DNA of 64,000 bases, taken from contig OX352761.1 of NCBI GenBank assembly GCA_947095585.1, positions 50,146,019 to 50,210,018 of the forward strand. Direction: 5' to 3'. The notes beneath the pieces were generated by a model. It worked only from the letters and a program-made list of their open reading frames with translations. It searched no databases and was not told the DNA's origin. Below are positions 23,136-35,100 of this stretch, piece after piece (within the stretch, counting starts at the first letter, position 1; every line of letters begins with the position of its first letter). The stretch is from Nephrocerus scutellatus. Taxonomy: Eukaryota; Arthropoda; Insecta; Diptera; Pipunculidae. Position numbers and translations under genes: made by a program.

Positions 23136-23203
23136 AAAGAAAAAACATAATAAAAGAAACATTAAGAAATATTCATAAATTAAAAAAAACCACATAAAGA
23201 ACT

Positions 23204-24042
23204 CACCACTCTACTATCTAATTCACCTTTGTTAATTAATAAAATGATATAATGAAAATTTAAATGACAATTTACTTCATAAAAAGGTACAGGACTTAAA
23301 TATATAGTAGGCACAATGGATTCCCAAGACGAAATCGAAATAAAATCTCAACTAAAAGCACTTAAATCAAAAAACAAAGAATTAATTTCGGAAAATAATA
23401 AACAAGTTTCATTCAATTTTAAGATAACCCAACAGATAGAAAATTTAACTAATCATATTCAAAACCAACAAAAAAATAAAAATAAATAATAAAAAAAAAA
23501 TATATTATCATACATCATACATATCTATAATATCTATACTAATTATCATTTTGTTAGTATATAACTTTTCAAAATATAAAAATATAATAGTAAGAAAAAC
23601 TCTTACTTCGTCGGAGCCTCAGGCTAGCGGTGGGGGTGTTAACATAGAAAATAGCACCATACTAACCACTTCAATCATATGAAATATTCCATATTTCATC
23701 ATTTATTCATAACTGTAATTGCGTGATCCAACTTATATTACTTATATTAATCATCCTATATCCAAAGCACGCACCCCTTAAATCTGAACATTCATATCTT
23801 GTTTACCACTATAATATTCAAGGCCAATCTTATCTTGCAATGCGAATTCTTTCAACATGTTTACATCTTCAATTCAAGGTCAATCCTATAATCAAAACAC
23901 CAGATGGTCAATTACGACGAATATATTCAATACACTTTTTAATATTCATTCAAGGCCAAAAGTAAAGACAATAACATGTTTACTCCTTCAAAGACGTAAA
24001 CAAGTTCAAAGTCCAAAACTATTTCACAACCAAAAACACCAC
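23204..24042 (+). repeat. Env-to-LTR segment, internally deleted copy
   Basis: First of two head-to-tail copies of the element's 3' end. It holds the start of env (23317-23487, opening MDSQDEIEIKSQLKALKSK). It then jumps at about 23480 straight to the sequence found at 24893, losing ~570 bp of env. It carries the membrane-anchor and tail end, then LTR sequence to 24042, where it breaks off inside the LTR and env sequence starts again. This looks like a reverse-transcription or recombination product. Confidence 0.85.
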
Positions 24043-25096
24043 TCACCACTCTACTATCTAATTCACCTTTGTTAATTAATAAAATGATATAATGAAAATT
24101 TAAATGACAATTTACTTCATAAAAAGGTACAGGACTTAAATATATAGTAGGCACAATGGATTCCCAAGACGAAATCGAAATAAAATCTCAACTAAAAGCA
24201 CTTAAATCAAAAAACAAAGAATTAATTTCGGAAAATAATAAACAAGTTTCATTCAATTTTAAGATAACCCAACAGATAGAAAATTTAACTAATCATATTC
24301 AAAACCAACAAAAAAATATTACACAATTTTGAAATGTCTTTAACAAACTAAATAAAAAAGACATTACTAAGATAGAAAAAGAAATAAATTACAGACAACA
24401 TATTTATCAAATTAATTATGACATCAATCCTTTCCGACATCACATAGACGACATAGAACAAATTATTATAACAAGCAAACTCGGTATACTTACAAGAAAT
24501 ATTTTAACAGAACAGGAACTAAGACTAGCCAAAAATATGCAAGGCCTAAAAGACACAAAAAAAGCTGTAATATTTGAACATGAACTCATTATAATAATTC
24601 TCTTAATACCCAAATATTCCAACTCCTCATATTCCACTATTATAATTGAACCAATGCCAGACAAAAACAATAAAGCCATATCATTAAACGAAAACACCTT
24701 TATAATAGATCAAAATAATAGTATATATGATAAAAATGTTAAAGATATGTTAGAGAAAAACTTAAACAAAATAAGAAACAATTGTACTACAAATATTATA
24801 AAATTTGAAAAAGCATATTGTAAAATAAAAAATTTTACAGAGAAAAAATCAAAGAAATAATCCTAGGAATTGTATTGACGAAAAATATTTCTAAAATAAA
24901 TAATAAAAAAAAAATATATTATCATACATCATACATATCTATAATATCTATACTAATTATCATTTTGTTAGTATATAACTTTTCAAAATATAAAAATATA
25001 ATATTAAGAAAAACTCTTACTTCGTCGGAGCCTCAGGCTAGCGGTGGGGGTGTTAACATAGAAAATAGCACCATACTAACCACTTCAATCATATGA
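24043..25096 (+). pseudogene. env: Env-like gene of the errantivirus (broken)
   Basis: Envelope-type gene of an insect endogenous retrovirus-like element. The frame starts at about 24157, has a stop near 24329, continues as 24537-24860 and, after a shift, ends in 24875-25096. That last part has a hydrophobic membrane anchor (ISIISILIIILLVYNF), a short basic stretch and a cytoplasmic tail with SSEPQASGGGVN. The ectodomain part retained is short and Lys/Asn-rich, so the N-terminal half, where a signal peptide and cleavage site would be expected, is not present. The placement after pol and before the LTR supports env. Non-functional as seen. Confidence 0.75.
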
Positions 25097-25690
25097 AATA
25101 TTCCATATTTCATCATTTATTCATAACTGTAATTGCGTGATCCAACTTATATTACTTATATTAATCATCCTATATCCAAAGCACGCACCCCTTAAATCTG
25201 AACATTCATATCTTGTTTACCACTATAATATTCAAGGCCAATCTTATCTTGCAATGCGAATTCTTTCAACATGTTTACATCTTCAATTCAAGGTCAATCC
25301 TATAATCAAAACACCAGATGGTCAATTACGACGAATATATTCAATACACTTTTTAATATTCATTCAAGGCCAAAAGTAAAGACAATAACATGTTTACTCC
25401 TTCAAAGACGTAAACAAGTTCAAAGTCCAAAACTATTTCACAACCAAAAACACAAGTTGGATCACTCAACGAATAGTATATAAGACAACACTTTAGAATA
25501 AGAGATGATCAGTATTCATTTATATTCAATCCAGTATTGTTGTGCAGTATTGTTAATTAGCATTTGTTTTATAACTTGTATTACATTGAAGTCTATTATT
25601 AAGACAATAATTTTCAAAGTGTTTTTTTATAAATAAATAATAAAGAATAAATTCTTTTTTAAAATTCATAAAATACGCTTGAAAACATAA
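25049..25690 (+). repeat. 3' LTR of the errantivirus
   Basis: Preceded by a G-rich tract (GCGGTGGGGG, 25041-25050) that may be the polypurine tract, with the LTR beginning near TTAACATAG. It contains the shared block 25269-25505, a TATATAAG box at about 25478, and an ATCAGT initiator-like motif at 25508 typical of gypsy-group LTRs. Polyadenylation-like AATAAA motifs lie near 25633-25650. The exact right edge is uncertain. Confidence 0.65.
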
Positions 25691-25699
25691 TTATTATAC

Positions 25700-26130
25700 T
25701 CGTCAAGGATAATTTGGGAAATCATTCTTGGGTATATTCTAAGAAAAAATCGTTCTACAGTAATGGTCTATCTCCAATGATAACATAATTTACCGGGGAT
25801 TTAAGAAAAAGCTTACTTTGGTTTACCCTGGCCCATCTTAACGAAAATTGCTCTGTTAATACTAACGGTAGAAATTTCATTTAAGACTTTGTTTTTAGAA
25901 GAAATACTAGCCTTTGTAACTGCGTTTACATAAAGTTAATATCTTATTTGAATCTTCCGATATCCAACTTCTATGCCTGTTCTAGTTTTCTTGCTTATTT
26001 TTGATTTTGAGGTCAATTTTCTCCAGAAAATGTGTAATAAACGTAACGTTTTATTACTTTTCTTATGAAAGTAACAAAATAGAAATAAAAATGAACAACA
26101 AGTTTGTGGAAAAACGCATAGATTCAAAAT
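25700..26130 (-). repeat. ~430-bp repeat, inverted relative to 11.10-11.54 kb
   Basis: Diverged reverse-complement copy of 11100-11540 in matching order. It lies between the errantivirus 3' end and the second copy of the LINE-3 direct repeat. Frames inside are shadows without motifs. Confidence 0.75.
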
Positions 26131-26189
26131 TTAAAAAAAAATGGCTTTTTTTGCTTTAAGCTCCAAAGGCTAGAATAGAATTGTGTGTG

Positions 26190-27219
26190 CAAGAACTGCT
26201 TCCCGATGATTTGGGAAAGAGATTTAAGTTTTCTAACTGGATCAAATATTTTCACAATCTTCATACATGGGCTGCGGAGAAGCCATACAGAAGGAGAAAG
26301 TCATCATTTCAACACAGCATAACAAGGTGGGGACTACACAATAGAGAAGAATTTAACCCAATGCTGTCTTCTGTCCTCTAAGTGTAATTTAAACCCCAAA
26401 CCTTTATCCATGAATGGATCCTGTATCAAAGAAACTGAAAAACTCGCAATCACATATTCGCCATCGCTAAGAATGCTGCGAAATGTTTAAATTTTCTTAA
26501 AAGTTGCAAGATGTACTTCACTCCTTCAGATCTGGCTTCTATTTACAAGGCATATATACGCCCTAAACTTGAATACAACTGTATTGTCAGGTGCTCCCAA
26601 GACCACATTGCATATATTCGACAGAATTCAGAACCGCGCGATTAAACTTATTGGCGACGTAAATATACCGAAAACAATCGAATCGCCTGAACATCGTAGG
26701 AATGTTACCTGCTTGTCACTGTTTTATCGCTTTTTCCATAAGCAGTGTTCAAAAGAAATATCCAGATGCATCCCGCCCATCCTCCAACCCCACCGAAATA
26801 CCCGTTCCTCAACTCCAGCTCACGGGTCCACCATTAGACCTATCTTCGGATGTACCAACCAATTTAGAGATTCCTTCTTTAGCCGCACAATAGTTATGTG
26901 AAATGAATTGCCCGACTCTGTGTTTCCGCATTTGTATGATCTGCAGTTATTTAAGACACACGTGCATAGACATCTCACCTCACTGATCCTCTCCTTAATT
27001 TCCGAACGCCCACGCGGTGCTAAGCATTATAAGGGTGCGAACCCCTTGAGCGTGTGTACATTATAAATAAAAATAAAAAATTCAGCGTCAAAATGGGACA
27101 AGTCAAATTGAAAACAAGTTAATCGGCCCCTTCAAACTACCACCCAGGCTGAATTGTACAAACTATCTGGAGTTTTTGTGAAATTATTAACCAGAACTAT
27201 TGGAGGACATTCCACAAAA
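26190..27219 (+). mobile_element. LINE-3 fragment plus flank, copy 2 of a direct repeat
   Basis: Near-identical to 9771-10843, with a ~40-bp deletion around 26448 and scattered changes. It encodes the same LINE C-terminus (IYKAYIRPKLEYNC, FDRIQNRAIKLIGD, HRRNVTCLSLFYRFFHKQCS, RDSFFSRT). Similarity ends abruptly at CATTCCACAAAA (27219), where copia sequence begins. In copy 1 the sequence instead continues with GGATGGTGCCC. This marks either a copia-associated breakpoint or the end of the duplicated segment. Confidence 0.85.
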
Positions 27220-27958
27220 ATGCGTGATGATGAAAAAGTGGCAGCGTATATCTTTCGTGTATATCAGTTGGCGTCTGAAATTGAAAGCAAAAGGAAAAGT
27301 TAACCGACAATTTGAAAATGGCACGTATTATTGCTGGTTTGACACCAAGATTCAATAATTACAAGACGGTATGGTACAATACTACAGCGAATCGTAATAA
27401 ATTGATGTCGTCATTACAATTGGAGGAAGAAAATCTGGATCGATTGAAAGAGAAGAAGTAACCAGTTCGAATGCAGCGTTTTCAGCGAAAATAAAGAAGA
27501 ATTTCAAACCCAAAGATTTAAAGCCAAAGTCAAAAATCGATAACATAAAAAAGAAAACGAAGTGCAATGCTTGTGGTCATAAAGGCCATTAGGCTAGGGA
27601 TAAAGTTTGTCCAAAATACAAGGAATCATCGGACAAAAGCAATAAAGACAGCAATGAAATGGTATTGTGTTCCGTCGTGACAGTTGAAGAAAAAAATGAA
27701 AAATCGGACAGTTGCTTTGCCGATTCAGCCGCAACAAAGCATATGACATTTCATCGAGAGTGGTTTTCTGAGCTACGAAAATACACGGGTACACAGTCCC
27801 GTTGAAGTTGCAAAAAAATTGTCTTCTAACCATCGAAGCAATCGGTACAATTCTCATTGATGTGAGAGTTAACAGTCAGTGGAAGCCAATTCGTTTGGAA
27901 AATGTACTGTATGTTCCTGAACTCAGTGAAAATTTGTTTTCAACGGGCGTATTAACCT
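27220..27958 (+). pseudogene. gag: Ty1/copia Gag and protease remnant (5'-truncated)
   Basis: Starts abruptly within Gag at MRDDEKVAAYIFRVYQLASE. Broken frames give ARIIAGLTPRFNNYKT, a CCHC knuckle (CNACGHKGH, followed by a stop), the protease DSAATKHMTFHREWF near 27723-27767 and the LENVLYVPELSENLFS block at 27896-27940. At least five shifts. The 5' LTR and the first part of Gag are missing. Confidence 0.8.
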
Positions 27959-29000
27959 TTGTCCGTTAATATCAGTATGAAAGTTTTAATCGAAAAAGAT
28001 GGCTGCAAATTCATCGACAGTTCAAACAAAGTTATTGCAGTCGGAAAGCGTGATGAAAAGAATCGGCTTAAATTGGATTTTCGTTTACGCATAAACGAAT
28101 ACGCAAACATGGCTGCCGTTTCTCTGCAGCATTGGCATCGATGACTTGGACATGTTAATGTTGATTCGATTAAGAAAATGTGTAAGGATGGTCTGGTTAC
28201 GGGCGTTGATTTAACTGACAGCGAAAAATTTTTCTGTGAAGATTGTCAATATGGAAAAATGACCAGAGCAACACAAAAGCAATCCGTTAAACGAGCGTCA
28301 TCAAGGGGAGAATACATGCACGTAGATTTGTGCGGTCCAAGTGAAGTTGATGGCATCAACGGTATGCGCTATTTCATGTTAGTTAAAGATGAAGCAACCA
28401 GTTTTCGTTTCACGTATTTGTTAAAGTCAAAAGATGAAGCGTTCACACACTTGAAGTCATTGGTTCCACTGGTGAAAAATATGAATGGCACGCAAATTAA
28501 TTTTTTCAGATTCGATAATGGAAAATAATTTCTTCATCGAAAAGTGTTGATCAATTTACTGAAGACCGAGGGTATACAGTTTGAAGGTATTACACCGTAT
28601 ACTCCTGAGCAAAACGGTCGAACTGAGCGCGATAATCGTACAATTCAAGAGAGTGCGAGAACAATGCTCATTGTAAGTAGTTTACCGAAATCACTGTGGA
28701 CAGAAGCGGTACGTACGGCAACATACTTATTAAATCGCACAACAAATAGCAACTGCGTTGGTACTACGCCATATGAAAAGTGGTTTGATAGAAAGCCATA
28801 TTTGGGTCATATTAAGATTTTTGGAACGGAATGTTTCGTGCAAATCCCAAAGCAAACAGGTCGTAAAAAGTGGGATCCAAAATCAAAGAAAACTCATTTA
28901 GTTGGATTCGAGCCCACAACGAAAAACTTTCGTCAGTACGATCCCGAAAGTAATAAGATTTCAATGTTAAGTTCAATGAAAAAGCGGACAAATATGTGAT
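27959..29000 (+). pseudogene. pol: Ty1/copia integrase (stops and shifts)
   Basis: The GAG-pre-integrase region includes HWHR and, after a stop at 28142, GHVNVDSIKKMC with the zinc pair CEDCQYGK. The integrase core has HVDLCGPSEVDGINGMRYF (first Asp) and RFDNGK, then a TAA at 28526. It continues with TEGIQFEGITPYTPEQNGRT, which holds the catalytic Glu position, and LPKSLWTEAVRTATYLLNR. The core ends near 28999 with a shift. Order Gag, PR, INT, then RT confirms copia class rather than gypsy. Confidence 0.85.
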
Positions 29001-29037
29001 TCGAGATAACCCGGAAGTCGATGATGATCGAGTAGCC

Positions 29038-30596
29038 TAGCAAACGAATCAAGTGATCGAGCGAGCAAGTGATGAAACAGACGATGATAGTGAGGAATTT
29101 TTGTCATCTGAAGAAACTTCAAATGAAACTCCTGGGGAACGACACAACGAACGATACAATTTACGTTCAGATGTTAAGGCAACGGATCGTTTGATTGTAT
29201 CGGGTTTTTCGGCAACTATGTATGAACCAACAACTTATGAAGAGGCAATTAGTTCAAAACAAACACAATTGACCGATACAAAGCACGTTTGGTAGTTCGT
29301 GGCTTTACACAGCAGTATGGTGTAGACTATGAGGAAACGTTTAGTCCGGTAGCCAGATACACATCGATTCATTTACTTTTGTCATTGGCAGCGATAAACA
29401 AAATGCAGTTAAAACAGTTCGACGTTAAAACTGCGTTTTTGTATGGTGAACTAAAGGAAAACGTTTACATGAAGCAGCCGGTTGGTTTTGAAGACGGTAG
29501 TGAAAGCGTTTGCAAACTAAAGAACAGTTTGTATGGACTTAAGCAAGCATCTCGATGCTGGAACCAGAAATTTACATGTTTCATTCGTAAATTTGATTTC
29601 AAACAAAGTGCATACCATGCGTGCGTTTTTGTTCATCAAAAGGAAAATACAATGACAGTTATTGCCATTTACGTTGATGATGGCTTGATAGCGACGAACA
29701 ATACAAGTGAAATTGATGAAATCACCACATACTTGCAAGAACATTTCGAGCTTAAAGTTTCCGCAGCAAAATATTTTCTTGGTCTTCAAATTGAACGGTT
29801 ACCTGATGGGTCAATTCGCATACATCAAGTGGCATATGCGAAGAAAGTTTTGAGTCGTTTCAATATGATGGATTGCAAACCTGTATCTGCACCAATGGTT
29901 TGCAATCAAAATCTTGGCGATTTGCAAGAACATTACAAAAACTATCCATATCGACAAGCTGTCGGAAGTTTAATGTATTTGACCATTGGAACAAGACCAG
30001 AAATAAGCTACGCTGTTTGTGTCGTAAGTCGTTTTTTGAATCGACCGAGTGCGGCACATGTTGAAGCGGTGAAGCGTATCATGAAGTACATAAAGGGCAG
30101 TTTGGATACAGGTATCCTTTATGAAAGTAACGTTAAATTTGATTTCGTTGGTTATAGTGATGCAGATCATGCCGGAGACACAGAAATATTCCACATTGCT
30201 TCGGGTGTCATCAGTTGTTTATCAATGAGACAAGACGCGACAGCATTATCTTCAACGGAATCCGAATATATTGCTGCATGCCAGGCAACCAAAGAACTCG
30301 TTTGGCTGAAGGGTCTCTTGTCTGAGCTTACGATGATTGAAAATTTGAAAGCAAAATTCTACGTTGATAACATGAGTGCGATCAAATTGGTGAAGAATCC
30401 CGTTTTCCACAAGCGGACGAAGCATATTGGTGTACAATACCATTACATTTGAGAGAAATACGAAGAGGGATACTTCCAACTGATACACATTTGCACAACG
30501 GAACAAGTTGCAGATATTGCATCGCATAAGAATCGTCATAACTATTTGTGTAAATTAATGGATTTAACTTTTGATTCAAAAAATGTTTAACGTAAT
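29038..30596 (+). pseudogene. pol: Ty1/copia reverse transcriptase and RNase H, near-intact frame
   Basis: An acidic linker frame (29053-29295) runs into the RT frame at 29289-30452, 387 residues without a stop. Motifs: YEETFSPVARYTSIHLLLSL, QFDVKTAFLYGEL, VYMKQPVGFEDG, LYGLKQASRCWN, and the catalytic YVDD in IAIYVDDGLIA. RNase H includes VGYSDADHAGD, ALSSTESEYIAA and KHIGVQYHYI. The tail (30453-30596) continues past one stop with HICTTEQVADI. Part of the palm between QASRCWN and the end looks complete. The N-terminal RT segment before YEETF is deleted at the 29289 junction. Confidence 0.9.
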
Positions 30597-30645
30597 TTTT
30601 GTTTTGCTATAGAAAGAAAATGTTTAAAGTAAAATCTAGTTTTTG

Positions 30646-30820
30646 TTGTGTAACAATGAGTGGAAGTATTAAAATATACATTGCTATAAAAAACAACCGT
30701 GGCAAGTAACATTCTGTCACATACACACATTGTAAATTTGTGAAATAATTGTCCTGATCGAATTTTCACTAGGATAACTTGTGTTAAATAAAATGCTCCG
30801 CATAAAGGAGCCTATTCAAT
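30646..30820 (+). repeat. Probable copia 3' LTR
   Basis: Directly follows the copia RNase H tail. A TGTTGTGTAACAATGAG start near 30646 has the TG expected of an LTR. The segment 30672-30820 recurs at 13487-13635. It includes AATAAAATG as a polyadenylation-like signal. The right edge is inferred from the end of similarity at CCTATTCAAT. Confidence 0.6.
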
Positions 30821-30892
30821 AATAAATCGTTTATTTTCTTTAATTATTTTTGCGCACAAAAGAGTTCCAATAGATTTGAATTTTCAAATTAG

Positions 30893-31970
30893 CGACAAGT
30901 TGGAACTGCAAAGCCAAAACTGAAGAAAGAATTGGATCAGCAAAATCATCAGTTAAATTCCAAACTGACCGTTAAGTTTGAACAGCAAATTCAACAATCG
31001 CAAAAACAAAGCCACGAACTGAAGCAGGAATTAAATTCCAAACTCGACCAGCAAAATGAAAAGCTAGATGTCATTCAAGAAAGGCTAAGAGGTGAAATGA
31101 GCGGAATTCAAAGAACGCTCAAAGGGGAAATAAATGGAGTTAAGTTAACGCTAAAAGGTGAAATAAATGAAATCCAAGAAGAGGTGAAATCTCTCGAGAC
31201 AAATTTGACAGGAAAAGTGAGTGGTTTGGAAGGCAAAATAAAAGAGTCTGAGACCCGGCTGTACAATCGTACCCAATTCGTCAGAGAGAACACTTAACCA
31301 AGCAGTACCAGAGTAATTCCAGAATCCTCTAGTAACCAGAAAGGAATTTTGAAGCCTCATGCGTTCGATGGTGAGACAGCATTTGAAAATTTCAAAGTCC
31401 AGTTTGGAGCTGCGGTACAACACAATGGATGGGGTGCTGAAGAGCAACTAAATTCTCTAATCCTAGAGGAATCTTTAAGCAGTTGGACTTGCGTTATGGA
31501 CAGTCTCACACACAGGAGCTAAGCAAAATACAGCTTTAGGTGAAGAAACAGCAGAGGGGAGAACAACTTCAAGAATTAGAGCGGGAAATAACTAAGCTTT
31601 CACGACAAGCCGATTGTGGGGTTTCGGCTGGTATCTTGGACGGACTAGCAGTATATGTGTTCATTAATGCTATCCGAGATGAGCAATTCAAAATTCATTT
31701 GAGGACAACAACCAGAGGAAAGTCGATGAATGAAGTATTGGCATCGGCTTTGGAATACAAAGCAACTACAGCCAGTTTGTCCACTGATTTAGTAAGATTA
31801 CGAAAGTGGGAAACTAAAATAGAAGCCCACATTGATGATAATATTAGAAAATCAAAGACTGGACGCTTCCAGAATGACAGGAATTCCACATCTAATGTCA
31901 AAAACCTGGACATTTTATGCGCGACTGCAAGGAATCAAGACCGGTACAAACTAAAATGCAACCAGTGAAT
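30893..31970 (+). pseudogene. gag: Coiled-coil Gag of gypsy type 2 (broken)
   Basis: The frame at 30932-31297 encodes a long charged and Gln-rich coiled coil with repeated heptad-like blocks: KQSHELKQELNSKLDQQNEK, then four imperfect GEI/GEM repeats (RGEMSGIQRTLKGE, KGEINGVKLTLKGE, KGEINEIQEEV). After a stop comes a Gag core (31320-31900) with AFDGETAFENFKVQF-like coding and LDGLAVYVFINAI, IHLRTTTRGKSMNEVLASA. The N-terminal SAP module seen at 13067 is missing here, replaced by ~70 bp of AT-rich sequence after the copia LTR. Several stops, inactive. Confidence 0.75.
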
Positions 31971-33511
31971 CGTGTCAATAGACCTGAAAATTTATTGCGT
32001 AATGTGGAAGTACCCCTGCAAATAATCGAAAACCAGATTGGCGGGCTAAGAATCATCACTGAAAAAAAAGAGATACCATCAACTTTGCAGATGTTGCACG
32101 AAGCCTTTATCGCCTTACTGAGAAGAACCAAAAGTTCCAATGGTCAAGCAAGCACCAAAAATCATTCGAATTGCTTAAGGGAAAGCTGTGTAGTTTTCCA
32201 ATTTTTGCATATCTACAGGCAGGACAACTCTTCATTCTAGACTGATGCGAGCAATGCAGGAATGAGCGGTTCTATCGCAGAATCAAGAAGGAAAGCCGTT
32301 CGGTTTCTAAGCCCGAGAAGAACTACTGCGTGACGCGAAGGGAATTGCTAGCTATTGTCGATAGCCTCAAACAATTCCACAAGTACCTATATGGTCAGGA
32401 GTTTCTTCTTCAAACTGACCATGCAGCTCTCAAGTGGTTAATGCAGTTCTAGGAACCAGAAGGTCAAGTGGCCAAATGGATCGAGCGACTCCAGGCATAT
32501 TCAATTGCATAGAAAAGGAATGCTGCACAATAATGCCGACGGGTAATCCAGAAGACCTTGTGCACCCCAATGCAAACATTGAAACAATGAAAACAAGAAG
32601 TGCTCTGAAGTAGTTGCACAAATAAGGCTATAAGTTGAAGATCGCTGGACAAAAGAGCAGCTAAGGAGGAACAAGAGCGCGATGATTCGATTGCTCTAAT
32701 ATTTCAATGGATGGAGCAAGGTGAAAGACCGAGACCGAGATTGCAACAGTAAGTCCTACAGTAAAAAGTTACTGGGGTCAATGGCAGTCATTGAGATTGG
32801 AAGATGGACTACTGGTAAGGCAATGGGAATCGGCTGATGGTCAAAGCACAAAATCACAGATAGCGCTACCAACGAACCGGATCAAAGAAGTCCTGCAAGA
32901 ATTACATAGTGGGACATTAGGAGCACATTTGGGCGTTAATAAGACGCTTGATAAAGTTAGTAATCGTTTCTATTGGGTCTATCGCCGCAGAGATGTGGAA
33001 GACTGGTGTCGAACGTGTGACATGTGCGCAGCAAGCAAAGGACCGCAACCAAAAACTAGAGGAAAAATACAAAGGGCAATGGACATAGATGATCCATTCC
33101 CAGATACAAGATATGGAAATCGCTATATACTTGTGTGCATTGATTACTTCAGTAAATGGGCCGAAGCATATCCCATCGCAAACCAGGAAGCAAGCACGGT
33201 GGCTACGGCATTCGTGGACAATTGGATATGCAGATTTGGGGTACCACTGGAACTACATTCCGATCAACGGCGAAATTTTGAATCGCTAGTCTTTCAAGAG
33301 CTGTGTCAAGTACTCAACATCAAGAAAACGAGGACTACTCCGCTACATCCACAGTCAGACGGAATGGTCGAAAGGTTCAACAGGACGCTGGAAGAGCATC
33401 TGCGAAAAGAAGTTAATGCCAACCAAGATGAATGGGATCGTTGTATACCGTTGTTTATAATGGGTTATCGTAGTGCTTTCCACAACACAACTAAAAATTC
33501 TCCAGCAATAA
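31971..33511 (+). pseudogene. pol: Pol remnant of gypsy type 2: RNase H and integrase, RT core deleted
   Basis: After Gag there is no protease or RT palm; sequence picks up at the RT thumb (about 32090-32230), then RNase H. TDASNAGMSGSI lies near 32240, RRELLAIVDSLKQFHKYLYG near 32335-32395, and QTDHAALKWLM near 32410. Integrase (32791-33511) has the zinc domain HSGTLGAHLGVNKTLDK...CRTCDMC and the core VCIDYFSKWAEAYPI, HSDQRRNF, HPQSDGMVERFNRTL (D, D, E). It ends at TKNSPA, where the antisense LINE insertion begins. Stops at 32238 and 32451 and others make it inactive. Confidence 0.85.
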
Positions 33512-33526
33512 ATGGGCTGATGCATC
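33512..33526. repeat. Target-site duplication, left copy of the LINE-1 insertion
   Basis: ATGGGCTGATGCATC, directly followed by an 8-T run (antisense poly(A)). An identical 15-mer lies at 36628-36642, after the other end of the LINE. Confidence 0.85.
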
Positions 33527-35100
33527 TTTTTTTTATGATATTTTATTAAACGTTTGACTTAAAACTAAACTTATAACTATTATTAATAAGTGTCGGCTCA
33601 ACAATAGGGGCCTTATTATTAAACAATAATTTTGACTACTTAATCTACTTCATGTTTTTATTTACTGCAATTTAATTTCAAACAATAAATTTTAAAATAA
33701 AATAAAAATGAAAAAAAATATAAGAGGAGGTGTTTGGCACCTTCCAGAGTCCTGTACAGATCCTTAGTACCTTCCTTTCAAATAAGGAGATCTTCTTCAT
33801 CGTTGTTGGTGAGACGGTGAACCATATGGGATAGCCATAGGTTACAGTCCGTTTCATCTTCTTAGTAGTGCACCAAATGAATAGCGTAGTTCGCTTTTTT
33901 CATTGTTTTTTTTGGATGTGAGAGTTAAACTTGAGCCTCTCAGTAAAGTTGATTCCCAGGTACTTAGTCTCTGACTTGATGTTTATTGTCGTGTTATCCG
34001 GAAGGGTAATTTTTAAGGCTCTGCACTGGCTTGTGATTTTTCTTATCCTTGTTTCGGTTGCTGGTACTCGGAAGCAGATGAGTTCCGTTTTGTTGGCGTT
34101 GATCTTCAGTCCCCACTTCAGGTAGTACTCCCAAAGATTTCGAAGGTGTTCTTCCACTCTTCGGGCAGCTATCTCAGGAGAGAGGGAAACGGCACACGTG
34201 ATGGAGTCATCAGCGAAAAGCATGGTCCTTGTTCCGGCTGTATTGGTGGGTTGATCCGCCGTGAAGATGCTAAATAGGACTGGTCCAAGTCTGGAGCTTT
34301 GGGGAACTCCGGCTTTAATCCTTTTCCTTGTCGATGGGCTGACACCTGTACAAAAAGACCATGTTAAAAAGAAATTTTTTTAATTATTTTCACAATATAA
34401 TTGGGGAAACCAAATCTAATAAGTTTGTACAGAAGCCCGTTTGTCCAGACGCTATCAGAGGGTGCAGCGTAGAGTGCTTTTCTCGAAAGCCTAACTGAAA
34501 GGAAGGAATTAGATTTCTTTCCGATCTTTTTACGGATCAAAGCCTGCAATACTTTACTGATACAACACAGTAAAGCTATGGGGCGGTAACCAGTTACACT
34601 GGAGCGGTTGGTTTTCTTCGGTACTGGTTCTAGCTACTACTGGAAGGTAGCCATCCAGTTGTCTGGAAAGTATCCATTGTTAAGGCAATTGTTGAATATT
34701 TATGATGGTTAACATCAAAATTGCCATACCCGGCAGCTTTTTAAGAAGAAAATTTGAAATACCGTCAGTGTCCGATGATTAGAGTTTCCACTCATAATTA
34801 AATCACTGAAGTGGAAGTGGTGTCTTCCACAAGACTTTCAATCTGCTCTACGAATTATGGAAGATGAGTTGGTGGTCGGTCTGAAAAGCTCATTTCGAAA
34901 TGACAGGCAAAGGCTTCGGCTTTTTCAACAGGACTGGATGCTTCTTGCTCTCTAAACGTGATACTTTCTGGAATAGAAATACGTTTTCCGATCACAGAAT
35001 TCAGCTTTTTAAAAGCATCCGGGCCAGGTATGATGTTTTGAAGTCGTTTGGTCAGTTCATATTCCTGGTAACTTCGCACAGCTTGACGAAGCATGATTAC
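33527..35100 (-). pseudogene. LINE-1 ORF2: reverse transcriptase and 3' end
   Basis: Minus-strand Jockey-like non-LTR element. The 3' end is a poly(A) run (T run at 33527-33534) with an AATAAA just upstream. RT pieces, reading right to left: LTKRLQNIIPGPDAFKKLNS and the linker to about 34860. Then a degraded fingers/palm region, SRKALYAAPSDSVWTNGLLYKL (34550-34400), and the catalytic LFADDSITCAVS box near 34220. GLKINANKTELICFR and ETKYLGINF follow. Multiple frameshifts separate the parts. (LINE-1 is a label for this window, not vertebrate L1.). Confidence 0.85.
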
